A DNA stretch of 64,000 nt from Labia minor (GCA_963082975.1 OY720344.1:70584546-70648545), one strand, 5' to 3'. Counted from the stretch's first letter, positions 48,546 to 61,094 are shown. Translations and numbers: made by a program. The notes: generated by a model not told the origin, from the letters alone.

Positions 48546-50589
48546 ATTAGCTACATAAAAAATTGTATATATAAAATTATTTAAAAATTAACTTTAATTA
48601 CATTTTATTTTTACATTATTAATTTAATAAAATAATTACATCATTTTCCATTAACATTGAACATAATAAGTATTATCAAATTAAACTCGTCATATTTTAA
48701 TTATACTTCATTTTTATATAGGACAATTTATTGGATTAAAGTTAAATACATTTTAACTGATATATTTCCAACAACTCAATCATTGAGATTGTAATTTTTT
48801 AAAAAAGATTAAATATTGATAAAATAATACTTTTAATTCATTCAGTTAAATCTATTTATTTTATCTATTTTATTTTTCTCTCAAGGATCTTAAAAATAAA
48901 TTTTTTCCCCAAATTGTTAAATAAGAAAAAATTATCCAAATTGGAATGCTTCTTTATAATATATGAATCAAATAAACGACTGCTAATTTTTAATGTTCAC
49001 TCACATACCCAGATATCACTTTAATAATGTTTAAATTAATTTAAAAAATATACCTGAATCTTAGATGAAGGCAATTCTTACACGACACCCTACCTTAATT
49101 TCGACTCCAGAATTTTTATAAATTTTTACCACGTTATATAAATAAAATATATAATAATTCAGCAATAATTTTTTCAATTTTCGAAGAAATGTTGCTACTC
49201 ATGGATTTATTTTCATATGAAACGTTTTTGCAATATATAACCGTCTAACTCTCCTTTCTTTTACATTGCGCACATAAACTAAAGAAAATAAAATTTGCAT
49301 TCTCAATATTAGAATTTTCGAAATCAGTCAGTCACATATTGATATTTCATGAATTAATATGATTATGGCTTAGAATATATAAAAATTAGTAATTAATTTT
49401 ATTCAATAAATAACTAACAGATATATTTTATCTACCATAGGATTATTTATATTACATATTCATTAACAAAAATTATTATTAATTTCTTGAATCAAGGATC
49501 CATATTTAATTTTACGAATTTTAATAAAAAGGTTATAAAATCTGTTTCTCTGATCTATGTCATATTACAAACCGTTTTCAATTTTCTTCCTCTTGATATT
49601 TGGAAGTGAATTTCTCATCCCTTTAAGAATTTCTATAATAATCTGTCAGTTTTGAGTTGAACTGTCTTTCCTTTCCAACCAGCAGCAATAATCCACCTTA
49701 ATTCATCGAAACCACTTGAAAACGAAATTGTATAAGACAACCTCCAATGGTCTTTTTTATTAATGTCAATATCAATTTATATAAAATTTTCTTACTATTA
49801 TTTTTCTTATTCTAATCTATTTAATTCTATTCTTTAGTTATATTAAAAATACTTAGATAAGATAATTTGCAATGGTTTGAATGGATTCTCATTAAAGCAG
49901 AGTTTTTTTTATAAAACAAAAGTGTAACTTTATATTAAATTATAATGGATTTTGAATGAAGATCTCTTTCACTCTCCTCAATCTCTTTTTTTCAAATATA
50001 TAAATATATAATCAACATGGAAGTTGATTTTTCATTGATTAGTTAATATATTCATTCAAAATATAAAGACTAAGGAAAAAATAGAATAGATGCTAACATT
50101 TTATTGATCGAAGAAAGTTTAACACTAAATAAACTTTGTTAATCTGAGGGAAACATAAACCTCAACAAAAATGTTCCAGACATAGCATCAGGCGGAAACA
50201 AAAGGATGTTTGAAGATTAAACTAAAGTATTTATTTTTAAACAGTTTATGTATCAATAAATTTTTTTTATTTGGAAGTTTCAAAGTTTGCTGATTAAAAG
50301 AGGCATGTGATCTTCAAAAATGCAATGATTGCAAATAAAAGATTGGTTCATGAGATAAATTGAAATAATAATAATAATAGATATTCAACAATTTTCAATT
50401 TAAACGGTTTGACTGATGAATGATTTATGGTATTAGTGGTATTCAACCCGTCTTCTGTAGACTTCTCTTTTGAGTTTTGTTTTTTTATCACATGGCGACA
50501 AAGTGATATTTTTGTTTTTCATCCACTTTTATTGGAAGCTTTGCGTATTCCTTTAGCAAATACAATGATTAATGAAAGAAAAAACAAAC

Positions 50590-50860
50590 TTATAAGACGG
50601 CACACAGTCTGGGTGGCATTACACTTTACTTCCAACAACGTGGTTCCGGGTTCAAGTCCCAGTCCTATTTTTTTCTCTACCTAGGATCTATAGGATCGAG
50701 GCCCACCTACGTTAAAAAAATTCGGATGTTATTAGGAATAAAAAATAAAGACCTTTGATCAAAGAAATTAAGATAAAGATTGATAAGATCTGTTGGACTG
50801 ATTACACAACATATTTACCCCGCTAAGGTACCAACCGACTTGAGAGGCACTGTCCTTTTA
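50590..50860 (+). repeat. tRNA-derived SINE, copy 2
   Basis: CCGGGTTCAAGTCCCAG at 50646-50662 contains a perfect pol III B-box (GGTTCAAGTCC). TGGGTGGCATTACAC ~35 bp upstream is a weak A-box. Downstream blocks CTAGGATCTATAGGATCGAG and CCCACCTACGTTA match the SINE at 33180-33415. The ORF crossing it (50427-50684) is spurious. Confidence 0.6.
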
Positions 50861-50965
50861 TATATATTAAATCGAATTAATTATATAAACATAAATAAAA
50901 AGATTTATTTGGATAATTATTTATTTTAGTTAATATTTTTATTTAAAAATCCAAAATCAACTATA

Positions 50966-51590
50966 ATAAGTTGACCTGTGGCCAGGTCCGAACCGACCGA
51001 CGGTTTGAAGTAAAATAATTTCCAGCTACAGAAACAATTTCAAATAATTTTAATATATCTATTAATGTAATAAAAAACAGATATGGATACATAAATAATA
51101 AATATAAACATTTTTAATTTTATTTTATTTATAATATATATGCAAGACCAGGCTGTGACGTCATGAATGACTGGATGACGTCATATAATTTTAAATCAAG
51201 AAAAAACTAATAAATATGATTTTTCTCGAGGATAAAACCAATACAAAGTGCATGATTCGTGGTGATATATAAAAAAATCTCCTCATGTGAAATTTGGTGT
51301 GAAAATAACCCTTCCCTTCCTATCGTCGATCGCTAATACTACCACTTCCGGTTTCCGGAATTGCACCAAAAGTTGATCAATTCATCCCACTGATGCATTA
51401 AGTAAATATACCAAATTTCATCAAAATCGGTTGAGCCGTTCAGGCTGTACACATCTATACGGACGGACAGACATCATGCTAAAAATACTTTTTTCTGTTA
51501 AGAAAATGCATGATTCGTGGAGATATGTAAAAATCTCCATATGTGAAATTTGGTGTTAAAACAATACCTCCCTTACTATCGTCGTTCGGT
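50966..51590 (-). repeat. Helentron-like interspersed element, copy 2, complete
   Basis: On the minus strand it runs from ACCGAACGACGATAGTAAGG (51590) through a short CCGT region, CTCAACCGATTTTGATGAAA, and TGACGTCA at 51183-51176 and 51163-51156. It then reaches CCGTCGGTCGGT and the hairpin GACCTGGCCACAGGTC (50988-50973), ending GGTCAACTTATT. All landmarks of the family are in the same order as in copies 3 and 4. Confidence 0.8.
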
Positions 51591-52822
51591 AAAAATTAAC
51601 TAATTATCCAATTATTACTAAAAACGAGTTACTTTTTAACAATTTTAAGTACATAAAGATTAATTAAGCAAATATATACTGAAAGAACTGTTAATTTCAA
51701 GCTTATTCAATAGACTCTGTTAACGAATCTAGAACTAAAATATCCGATGGTGGATTAAATTTCGCTTGGATTATTTCAAAATTAAAAAATTATTTATGAC
51801 TATTCTTCGAGGTCGCTAGTTTCAATAGGGGTTGTTATTTACAATCTCTAATAATAGCTAACTCAGGCAGTCAATAGCCACTTTCTTCTTTAACCAATCA
51901 GTGTATATTTTTCAAAACATGTAGATCCTTAAGAATATTTTTTGATAAACATTTCCTTCAAATTTGTAATAACACATTTGCTTCTATTTAGAATGGAGAT
52001 ATTGAAAAAAGAAATCGTTTTGACTCAATGATGGATTCTTCATTCTATGAATAGAAAAGAAACAGAATAATAATAATAACAAACGTATTAATATTTTTCA
52101 AACAATTAAAGGAATGTTATTTTTATCCTGTTAAACTATTAGATAAGAAATTATTACAGGCGAAGCTATGTTTGACTCGCATTTCTAATTACAAGAATTT
52201 AGACCGCCCTTGGCTGACATATACAATCTTATTGAGTATAGGTTGGTTATAAGGGCATTATATAATAATTTCTTTAAAAAATAATTCAATACTATAATTC
52301 ATTTAAAAAAAAAAGATGTATAAATTGTATTTTTTTAGTTTTTTTTTCATTAAAATTCTTTTTCTAAAGGATGGGGAGGTATTTAATCTTTTGACCCTCT
52401 CTTCGAACTCCACGTTTGTGATAAAAAAAATATAGGAATTTTAAAATCTTACTATATATATAATACTATACTACTACTACTAGTATATAATACCATTACT
52501 ATTAAATTTGATTTTTTCAATAAATTTTACTCTATTAATATATGAATTAAGTGTTATTTAATGCTTCTACTTGACTTAATTTAGTAATACTCATATTTCA
52601 GTGAAGGGGAAAACCTTATATTTTTGTTCTTAGCTTGGGGTAGAAGTTGACCAATCAGCGAAGTTGTTTTAATTAGTACTTCGCATAAAATTAAAAGTAA
52701 TTTATCTTAATTTTCCTTGGTTAATTGAGGGTGTAAATATTCCCTAACCCTAAACAACTAAAATTCTTTTATATTTTCTATAAAGTAAACTCTTACACAC
52801 TTATATTTAACCTTCTATTATA

Positions 52823-53654
52823 TACGAGGTTTGTAAAAAGAAAAGCCGATTGTTGAATTATTTCGAAAAGTATTTATTTATTCATCAATATCTATTTTAT
52901 CCCCCTCAATGTAATTCCCCTCACATATAATGCACTTTTCAGTATGGCCATCAGCTCGTTCTTCGATTCCAACTTTATTTTATCAATTGTGGCAAAACAC
53001 TTTTCTTTCATTGGTCTCTTCAGTTTTGGGAATAGGAAAAAGTCACAGGGAGCTAAATCTTGTGTATTGAGGCATAATTACGAGGTTGTTTTTGGCCAAA
53101 AAATCACGAACAAGCAATGATGTGTGAGCTCGTGCATTATCGTACTGCAGAAGGCATGATTTGTTTTTCCACAAGTCCGATAATTTGAGTCGTATTGCTT
53201 CACGCAAACGTTGCATAACTTCCTTGTAGTATTCCTTATTAACAGTACGACCTGTTGGCAAGAACTCATGATGCACCACGCCATTGTAATCGAAGAAAAC
53301 AGTGAGCAAAACCTTCACATTGGATAGAAGCTTGCTTTTTTAAAGCGCTTGTACCACTTATAAACATTTTTTTGAGACAGAATAGACTCGCCGAATGCCA
53401 GAGTCAACATTTTAAGTGCGTTGGACCACTTCCATTTTTAACGCAAAATTTAATACAGATTCTTTAAAAATTTGAAGAACACACAAAAACGTGACTAACT
53501 TTTTCATTTGTCAAAAACAAACTACTAATCCAAAATGACTGATAATGTTAACATATGAGAAACATGTGTACCAACATAACAAAAAAATTCGATAATCGAA
53601 TGTACACAGTCCGCGAAAATTCAAAATTCAGCTTTTCTTTTGAACAGACCTCGT
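52823..53654 (-). mobile_element. mariner element D, 832 bp, internally deleted
   Basis: Terminal repeats TACGAGGTTTGTAAAAAGAA (left) and TACGAGGTCTGTTCAAAAGA (right, reverse complement), both flanked by TA. About 450 bp shorter than a full mariner. Contains a broken DD34D transposase on the minus strand. Confidence 0.85.
52900..53440 (-). pseudogene. mariner transposase pseudogene (element D)
   Basis: The minus strand reads LTLAFGESILSQKNVYKWYK, then RFKK (HTH part), fused directly to VKVLLTVFFDYNGVVHHEFL, PTGRTVNKEYYKEVMQRLRE and LLQYDNARAHTSLLVRDFLA (ORF 53043-53318). After IMPQ the frame is lost, but pieces corresponding to the YSPDLAP/C-terminal region ending EGDKID remain near 52900-52960. 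The segment with the first catalytic Asp is deleted; the second (YDNARAHT) is present. Confidence 0.85.
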
Positions 53655-53740
53655 ATATATAGAAAGGTTTTCACTACTTAACTAATTGAAACATTAAGAC
53701 ATTATATTTTAAACGATCACTTAATTTTTAAGGGTAAGAT

Positions 53741-53797
53741 ATGTAAAAAAATATTTAATAAATGATTTGAGAGCACAATCTTAAACCCAATTACCAT
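53741..53797 (+). repeat. Direct repeat, copy 1 (second at 54902-54973)
   Basis: AAATATTTAATAAATGATTT, GAGAGCACAATCTTAAACCC, AATTACCATT here matches AAATATTTAATAAATGATTT, GAAAGCACAATCTAAAATCT, AATTACCATT at ~54921-54973. The two copies flank ~1.1 kb of unrecognised sequence (GAGAG-rich at 54030-54210). This could be a segmental duplication or ends of an unknown element. Confidence 0.5.
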
Positions 53798-55163
53798 TAT
53801 TATATATATATATATATATATATTGTAACATATTCGCATAAATATGCTTTTAATACACAAGGATAGGGAAGATTCTGGAAAAACATTGACATCCGCACGT
53901 ACTCATCCCCATAAATTAAATAGGTTAAACTTTGTTAGAACAAAGAGACTCAAAAGGAAATATTTTCTATTGATAAAGACAAATGTTTCCTCAATTCTTT
54001 TATAAAAATTCATCAAATACTGCACACCTGGTTGCCAGAGATATTGGCTAGAGGTGACTAATCAACAGAGGTCTTGGAGAGAAGAGGGGAGTGATATAAT
54101 CTTCGAGAGATGTCAATGGTGAGAGAGAGATGAAGTTTTCGTTATTGATGAACAACAATTTTGGAATTAGTCTTCATTATGTTGAGAGAGACCAATTCAT
54201 CCTTGAGTGGACCCCCGCAGCCTAAGATGTCCAAGAAATCCTGATGATTGAAACTGAAGATTCAAGTCTCTAGAATTCTCCAACTATTCTTAATTATCAT
54301 ACACCTAAGTGGTCAACTCTTACTTATATAAAATTGCAATTCCTCATTAAGTTTAAACATTTCATTTAATTTACAATATTCACAAATACTCTATCAACAA
54401 ACAACACTTTATAATTACTCTGTATCAATTATTATAATATTAATTCTTTTGTTTTATTAAATATTTAATTTTAGTTTAATTTTATATCTGCATTTTTATT
54501 CTGATTCAATTAAATTTTACCTTTTCCTTTATCAACCGTCGCGGTTTCATTAACCAAATTATTCTCCAAAATTTATTCATAGTGCTACCAATTAATTAAT
54601 TATTAATTTGCACCCCATTTTTCTCATTAACCAACCATACTTTATATACGACCATATATATATGTATGTATAGAAAAAAATATAATCTATACAATAAAAA
54701 AATAATTTTGCTTGATTCTGGTTTAATGACTGTTCTCATGGATTTAAGAACAAGTAATTGAACTTTGTCTAATTGAAAAAGTAAATAAAAATGTATAATA
54801 TACAATATATAAATCCCAATGAATTCCAACTGTTCTGATTATATTATTTAAGTAGTGAACGCCTTTCTCCTCCTTTTTCTCTTGTTTAAATGATCAATCA
54901 ATTTGTAAAGGTAAGAAATGTAAATAAATATTTAATAAATGATTTGAAAGCACAATCTAAAATCTAATTACCATTCCACTTCCTGTCAAAAGCTTTCAAA
55001 TTATATTCTTAGGTGGATTTACAAATCTATTAAACGAAATAGAAAGATTATGTTGAAAACTTTTTCATTGTTTTTAAAAGTGGTAGTAAATAGAAAATAA
55101 TATAATTTGTATTATATTGGTTAATATGCTATTTTTAACACAATTATTTTAATATCATTTTTT

Positions 55164-55805
55164 ACCGACCGACGATAGTAAGGGAGGTATTGTTTTCACA
55201 CCAAATTTCACATGTGAAGATTTTTACATATCTCCACGAATCATGCATTTTCTAAACAGAAAAAAGTATTTTTAGCATGATGTCTGTCCGTCCGTCCGTC
55301 CGTCCGTCTGTCCGTCTGTCCGTCCGTATAGATGTGTACAGCCTGAATGGCTCAACCGATTTTGATGAAATTTGGTATATTTACTTAATGCATCAGTGGG
55401 ATGACTTGATCAACTTTTGGTGCAAATCCTGAAACCGGAAGTGGTAGTATTAGCGATCGACGATAGGAAGGAAAGGGTTATTTTCACAGCAAATTTTTCA
55501 CATGAGGAGATTTTTTACATATTATCTCGAATCATTCACTTTGTATTTGTTTTATCTTCGAGAAAAATCATCTTTATTAGTTTTTTTCTTAATTTAAAAT
55601 TATATGACGTCATCCAGCCATTCATGACGTCACAGCCTGTTCTATATTATAAATAAAATAAAATTAAAAATATTTATGTAATATGCCTATCTGTTTTTTA
55701 TTACATTAATAGATATATTAAAATTATTTGAAATTGTTTCTGTAGCTGGAAATTAATTTATTTCAAACTGTCGGTCGGTTCAGACCTGGCCACAGGTCAA
55801 CTTAT
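55164..55805 (+). repeat. Helentron-like interspersed element, copy 3, complete
   Basis: Left ACCGACCGACGATAGTAAGG; long (CCGT/CTGT)n at ~55285-55326; core CTCAACCGATTTTGATGAAA; GAAACCGGAAGTGGTAGTAT; TGACGTCA at 55605-55612 and 55625-55632; right TGTCGGTCGGTTCAGACCTG with the hairpin GACCTGGCCACAGGTC at 55783-55798; end GGTCAACTTATT. The left and right ACCGACCGACG/CGTCGGTCGGT blocks form the inverted subterminal repeat. The 79-codon ORF inside is not a gene. Confidence 0.8.
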
Positions 55806-58034
55806 TTTTTATTTACTTTGTTTCATATTACTTATAATTAGTATAACATATTTTTAAATTAAAAAATATTCATTTTATTTAATTAAATTTATTTTTTAAT
55901 TATATATATTATATACATATGTAATTTATTTATTGGATTTTATTTAACTTATTCCCATTTTTAGATAATTTTTGACATACTTTTTCTAAAAAGATGATAC
56001 CTCAGTTTGATCTCCACAATAATTCGAACATTTAAAAGGTCGAATTTAAAAAAAAATATAATTTCTTTATATTGTTTTATGTTTTTATAAAAATACTTTT
56101 ATTTTTTCCTGAGGGTATGAATAATTTGAAACCCCAAGTTCCTCTTTTCATTACTCTTTATTTTATTTATTTTTATTTATTTAAACTCGAGGATGTCTTA
56201 AATGATAAAAATCTAATTTATCTAAATGTACTCTTGTATAAATCAAATATAAATAATATATAAAGATAAATATAAAAATACGTTTTAAAGCAAACCAACT
56301 GTTTCACTTGTCTGCATTTTGTCTCGATGATTTAATCCTATGTTAATGTAAACATTTTACGGTTCATTATTAATATGTATTAAATTATATAAAGGAAATT
56401 ATCATATAATAAATTTAATATGAATGTTATAATATTTTCCATTTGGCTGTTCTTGAGTATAATAAAATAACAAGGCTAATCGTGCCTGGATTAGCATGGT
56501 TTTATGATCTCTTTCTATCTCTGAATTATTGGGTGGGCTCACAAAATAGAACATCCTTATAAACTTAATAGACATGAATATTTTATTTTATATTTATTTT
56601 CAAAACATCACTAATTCACTAGTATATTAACGAAATTTTTCTACAAGGACAAATAAATAAATAAAAATATGTTTTATAACTTATTTATATATTTTTTTCA
56701 TAATTCATCCTTTATTTTTATTTATTCTAATTTTATTTTATTTTTAAATTTGTTTCCGTGATCTAAAAATAATTTTAATAAAATGACCCCTCCTTTCTCG
56801 GTAATATATGCAACCAGATTTCCTTTTATGAACATAAAATCTCATTAAAAAATAATGGGTTTCATCATCACTTAGCTTTTTTGTAATTCAAAATATGCTT
56901 TCAATTTTGTAAATGGATTTTATTTTTATTTTTTTTCATTCAAATGACTAATTTATTTAAGTTAAACTCTTTCATAATTTTATTCATATTCAATAATTCT
57001 TCATACTTTAAGAATGGAACCCTAACTTGAAGGTTTCGTTTTTCATTATCTCTGATAATGAACTCCAGGGAGTAATATAGAATTAACCCTTGAAACTCTA
57101 CTCTTTAGATTTAAAATGATTAATGTTGCGATTTTGCAATATATTATATTTAAAAAGCCAAAATTAAAGAGGGTGATGCAGTTGAGAGAGAGAGAGAGAG
57201 AAGGATAAAATAAAGAATTTAATTACGACTAAATATTAAAATGAAATTGATTGATTGTATATTTTGTTTTTAATAAATATATTGATAATATTGGATTTCT
57301 ATTTAAATAAAAAAGAAAAAAAGAAAAAATGAGATATTAAAGTATATTAAAAAAAATAAAAAATTTAAAACGATTTTTAATTATAATATTTTTCATATAC
57401 ATAATATATTATTTGTCAATTTAATTTTGGAATAATCCCATTATTCTATATTTCAATCCTTTTAATTTTCGTTTTATATTTCTGTCCTTATTCTTATTAT
57501 TCCTCTTTCTCTACTAGACATTAGAAATATCCCAAACATTTACTTCTTTTAATTCTAGTAATAAAAAGAGTTCATAGATATAATGCAATTCTTTCTCAAA
57601 TAATCTTCACATCCCTCAATTCTCATTTATGTTTATGTTATACCTATTATTATGTCAAGATAAGTTCTTTAATAATATAATACATTTAAATAAAAAGAAT
57701 AAAAGTTTTTAGAGAATGGAATAGAACATTTACTTTTTTGTGCTTAAAACCCAAGTGGAAATCTCAAGCTTGAATATATGAATGGGTACATTGGGGCGTG
57801 AAAAGTTGGCTCATTCTTTCCATTCAAATCCCTTTTTAACTTTTGCCACCACATTTCATCTGTAAAATCCGTGTTCGACGCGTATATATTCTAGATTGCA
57901 AATGATGCCGTTTCATATTACAATTCTCAACTGACTTATAAGTGTCATTCATACTAAAAACCCATATTTATTTATTTTAATTACTATTTATTTTAATATT
58001 TTAGATTTAAGTAATTTTAAATATATTATCATTT

Positions 58035-58068
<34 letters not shown>

Positions 58069-58305
58069 ATTAAAAGGGAGAGTTTAATTCTTTTCAATTT
58101 TACTTCGAAATAATTTGAATTCTAATTACCTTTCAAGAAAGAATATTTAATTTTAATCCAATAAAACATGAATCACTAATAAAATTAAAATAGTTGATGA
58201 TTAAATCATATAACTTTTAATGGATATATCGCAACAAATTTATACGAAAAATAGGAATATACATATATATATAAACTATTACATTTGAACAACACTTATA
58301 TTTTT

Positions 58306-58923
58306 ACCGACCGACGTTAGTAAGGGAGGTATTGTTTTCACACCAAATTTCACATGTGGAGATTTTTACATATCTCCACGAATCATGCATTTTCTAAACA
58401 GAAAAAAGTATTTTTAGCATGATGTATGTCCGTCCGTATAGATGTGTACAGCCTGAACGGCTGAACAGATTTTGATGAAATTTGGTATATTTACTTAATG
58501 CATCAGTGAGATGAATTGATCAACTTTTGGTGCAATTCCGGAAACCGGAAGTGGTAGTATTAGCGATCGACGATAGGAAGGAAAGGGTTATTTTCACACC
58601 AAAGGAGATTTTTTTTATATATCACCACGAATCATGCACTTTGTATTGGTTTTATCCTCGAGAAAAATCATATTTATTAGTTTTTTCTTGATTTAAAATT
58701 ATATGACGTCATCCAGCCATTCATGACGTCACTGCCTGGTCTTGCATATATATTATAAATAAAATAAAATTAAAAATGTTTATATTTATTATTTATGTAT
58801 CCATATCTGTTTTTTATTACATTAATAGATATATGAAAATTATTTGAAATTGTTTCTGTAGCTGGAAATTAATTTATTTCAAACCGTCGGTCGGTTCGGA
58901 CCTTGCCACAGGTCAACTTATTA
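58306..58923 (+). repeat. Helentron-like interspersed element, copy 4, complete
   Basis: Same landmarks as copy 3: ACCGACCGACGTTAGTAAGG; a very short CCGTCCGT tract at 58429-58436; the core with CTGAACAGATTTTGATGAAA; TGACGTCA at 58704-58711 and 58724-58731; CGTCGGTCGGT; then GACCTTGCCACAGGTC with one stem mismatch; end GGTCAACTTATT. The microsatellite length differs widely between copies while the flanks do not. Confidence 0.8.
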
Positions 58924-59563
58924 ATTTTGTATTGAATTATAGTTTAATGTCTTGGTTGAAAGATAGAAGAGGATTTAAGCTTTTCCCTTATCCATACAAC
59001 CATGAAAATGAATTATCCAAGTTCTTTGTTGAAATGAGAAATCGAATATATCTTACAGCTTACACAATAGATACAAATAGGTAAGAAATTAGATTGCATG
59101 CTTTGCTCTTCTAATTAAATGGATGCGAAATCAAAGATAATCGAACTATTTTTTTCATTTTACAAAGAAGATTATAGAGAGTAACAAGGAGATAATTAAA
59201 GAAAAATATTTGATTCAATTTTAGGAAACAAGTTCAAATAAAAATCGATGATTAAACTTTTTTCTCCTTCTATTTAAGCTATTTAGAATTATTTTGAGTC
59301 CACTAAAAGATTATTTCAAAGAAAAAAGAAAAAAAGAGGAGAGGATAAAAAAAATAATAAATTGGATGAAATCAAGTTGGCTCTTTTGAGATATTGCTCA
59401 TATTCAAGTCTGTAAATTAAATAGAAGAATTAACTCATTATTTTCGCAATTCATTTTTCTAAGAGAGATAATCAAGTGAAAGAAAAAATTAAATAAAAAA
59501 AATTTTACAAAAACTGAATATTGATTTAACAAGAGATTTTGAACAAAAGTCGATGATTGTAAT

Positions 59564-59599
59564 TTTTACCGACCGACGATAGTAAGGGAGGTATTGTTT
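59564..59599 (+). repeat. Second solo left end of the Helentron-like repeat
   Basis: TTTTTACCGACCGACGATAG, TAAGGGAGGTATTGTTT, then unrelated AT-rich DNA. Breaks off at the same base as 31506-31542. Confidence 0.7.
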
Positions 59600-60260
59600 A
59601 TAATTTTTCTTCACTTCAAATAAATTATATATTTATTAATCAATCATTGATAAAAATCGAATTAGTATGAAATAGAATATATTTTTAAATAGAGATTTAT
59701 TTTATTTATAAATAAACTCGACTTGCATGAACAATAAAAATAAATAACTAATAATTTAGTTAATTTCTTAGTACTTGAGTTTTGTACCTTTGCTGACTCG
59801 ATCATCATGAATTATAATCTACTTTTTATTTAATTTGACTGAGTGAATCATTTGATTATTTAATCGAAAAATTATTAATATATTAATAATAATTTCCACA
59901 AATTTAATTGGATTATTCAACTTATGCGAATTAAGATTTTATTATATGCTTATTATTTACTACTTATTTATTTTATTATTACTTATATAAACGATAATAT
60001 TTAATATAATATTTAAATCGAATGTTTGTGAGACAGGACAATTTAATCCTCAGAAGTTCGAACCTCTTTAACTGTAATTAATCTTCAACTACCTTAAATG
60101 GTTAAATGATATACTCATTTAACAACTATGTGCAGGGAACTAACTTTGTCTATTATCAAACTTTGTTTCCTCATTATTGAGAATGGAACAATATAATGAA
60201 TGATGAGAAAAATTATTGTATATATGTATATATCTATTATTATAATAGTATCAACAATTG

Positions 60261-60300
60261 TATATAACAGGGTTACCCAACCTTTTTTCCCTAGGGATAG
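60261..60300 (+). mobile_element. Possible hAT-like left end
   Basis: CAGGGTTACCCAACCTTTTT, TCCCTAGGG resembles hAT terminal sequences, but I found no inverse partner within ~1.4 kb and no duplication. It may be cut off by the mariner next to it. Confidence 0.25.
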
Positions 60301-60539
60301 GGTTTCACTTTTAAACTTTCTTCTCGTTTAATAGACCCCTATTTTTTGATTATAAGTACACATATTAATAAAGTTTAACACATAGAATTATAAACATTTA
60401 ATAAAGAATATTTTTAACAATTTTACAACACATTAGAAGCAGTAGAGCTAATATTATTTAACCAAATTTTCAATTCAATATTTTATATAAAAATTCATTA
60501 TCTCATAATTAATAGGCATTCCTAACTGAAAAAATTAAT

Positions 60540-61094
60540 GTGATGTTTGAGGATGATGTTTTTACTATCTAGCAAAAATAGGTCAAGTTCGTTCCGTTTC
60601 AGCAGCATTTCTCAGGCGTTGATTCGGTCCAGAAGGTTTTTTGTGTCAAATCATGCGGCACCCAAACATCAAGCTTTTTTTTTGTATCCAGCCTTCTGCA
60701 GATGGTTTAAAATGGTTTGGTGACTAACTCCCATCTCCTCGGCGATGTCACGAGATGCCACATGCCGGTCTAACTGGATGTTTTCCATGATTTGATCGGT
60801 ATTCTTCGTCTCGGGTCTTCCGCCGGCTGGCTTATCCATGGTCTCGTTTTCACCTGCTCTGAATCGTCGAAACCATTCCTCCGCGGTTCGAAATGATAGA
60901 GTACCATCCCCCAAAACACCATTAATCTCACGGAACGTTTCTCTAGCGGATTTGCCTTTAACGAAGGAAAACTTTAAAATAGAGCGAATTTCGGCGTTAG
61001 TGAACTCCATGTTTACACGTCTATAACTGTTAAACGCATTATCCAAACTAATAATGCTTAGCGTCGTTTTGTAGATTATGTCAAGACCTTTCAA
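60540..61094 (-). pseudogene. mariner transposase N-terminal part (element E)
   Basis: The ORF 60669-61094 encodes 141 residues. The family-typical start is probably the internal Met at MEFTNAEIRSILKFSFVKGK. It has both HTH motifs (SARETFREINGVLGDGTLSF, then RTAEEWFRRFRAGENETMD, and later ASRDIAEEMGVSHQTILNHL), joined by GRPETKN. After YKKK a run of A residues shifts the frame, and LDVWVPHDLTQK continues in the next frame, then stops. No catalytic residues remain. The HTH part is otherwise well preserved. Confidence 0.85.

Noticed and set aside
50646-50662. Possible functional tRNA gene
   Set aside because: The B-box is perfect, but no acceptor-stem pairing or anticodon arm could be drawn at the right distances, and a related diverged copy exists at 33180, so a SINE fits better.
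50427-50684. 85-codon ORF
   Set aside because: Its last half is the SINE at 50590-50860 (tRNA-like B-box); the first half is low-complexity AT-rich DNA.
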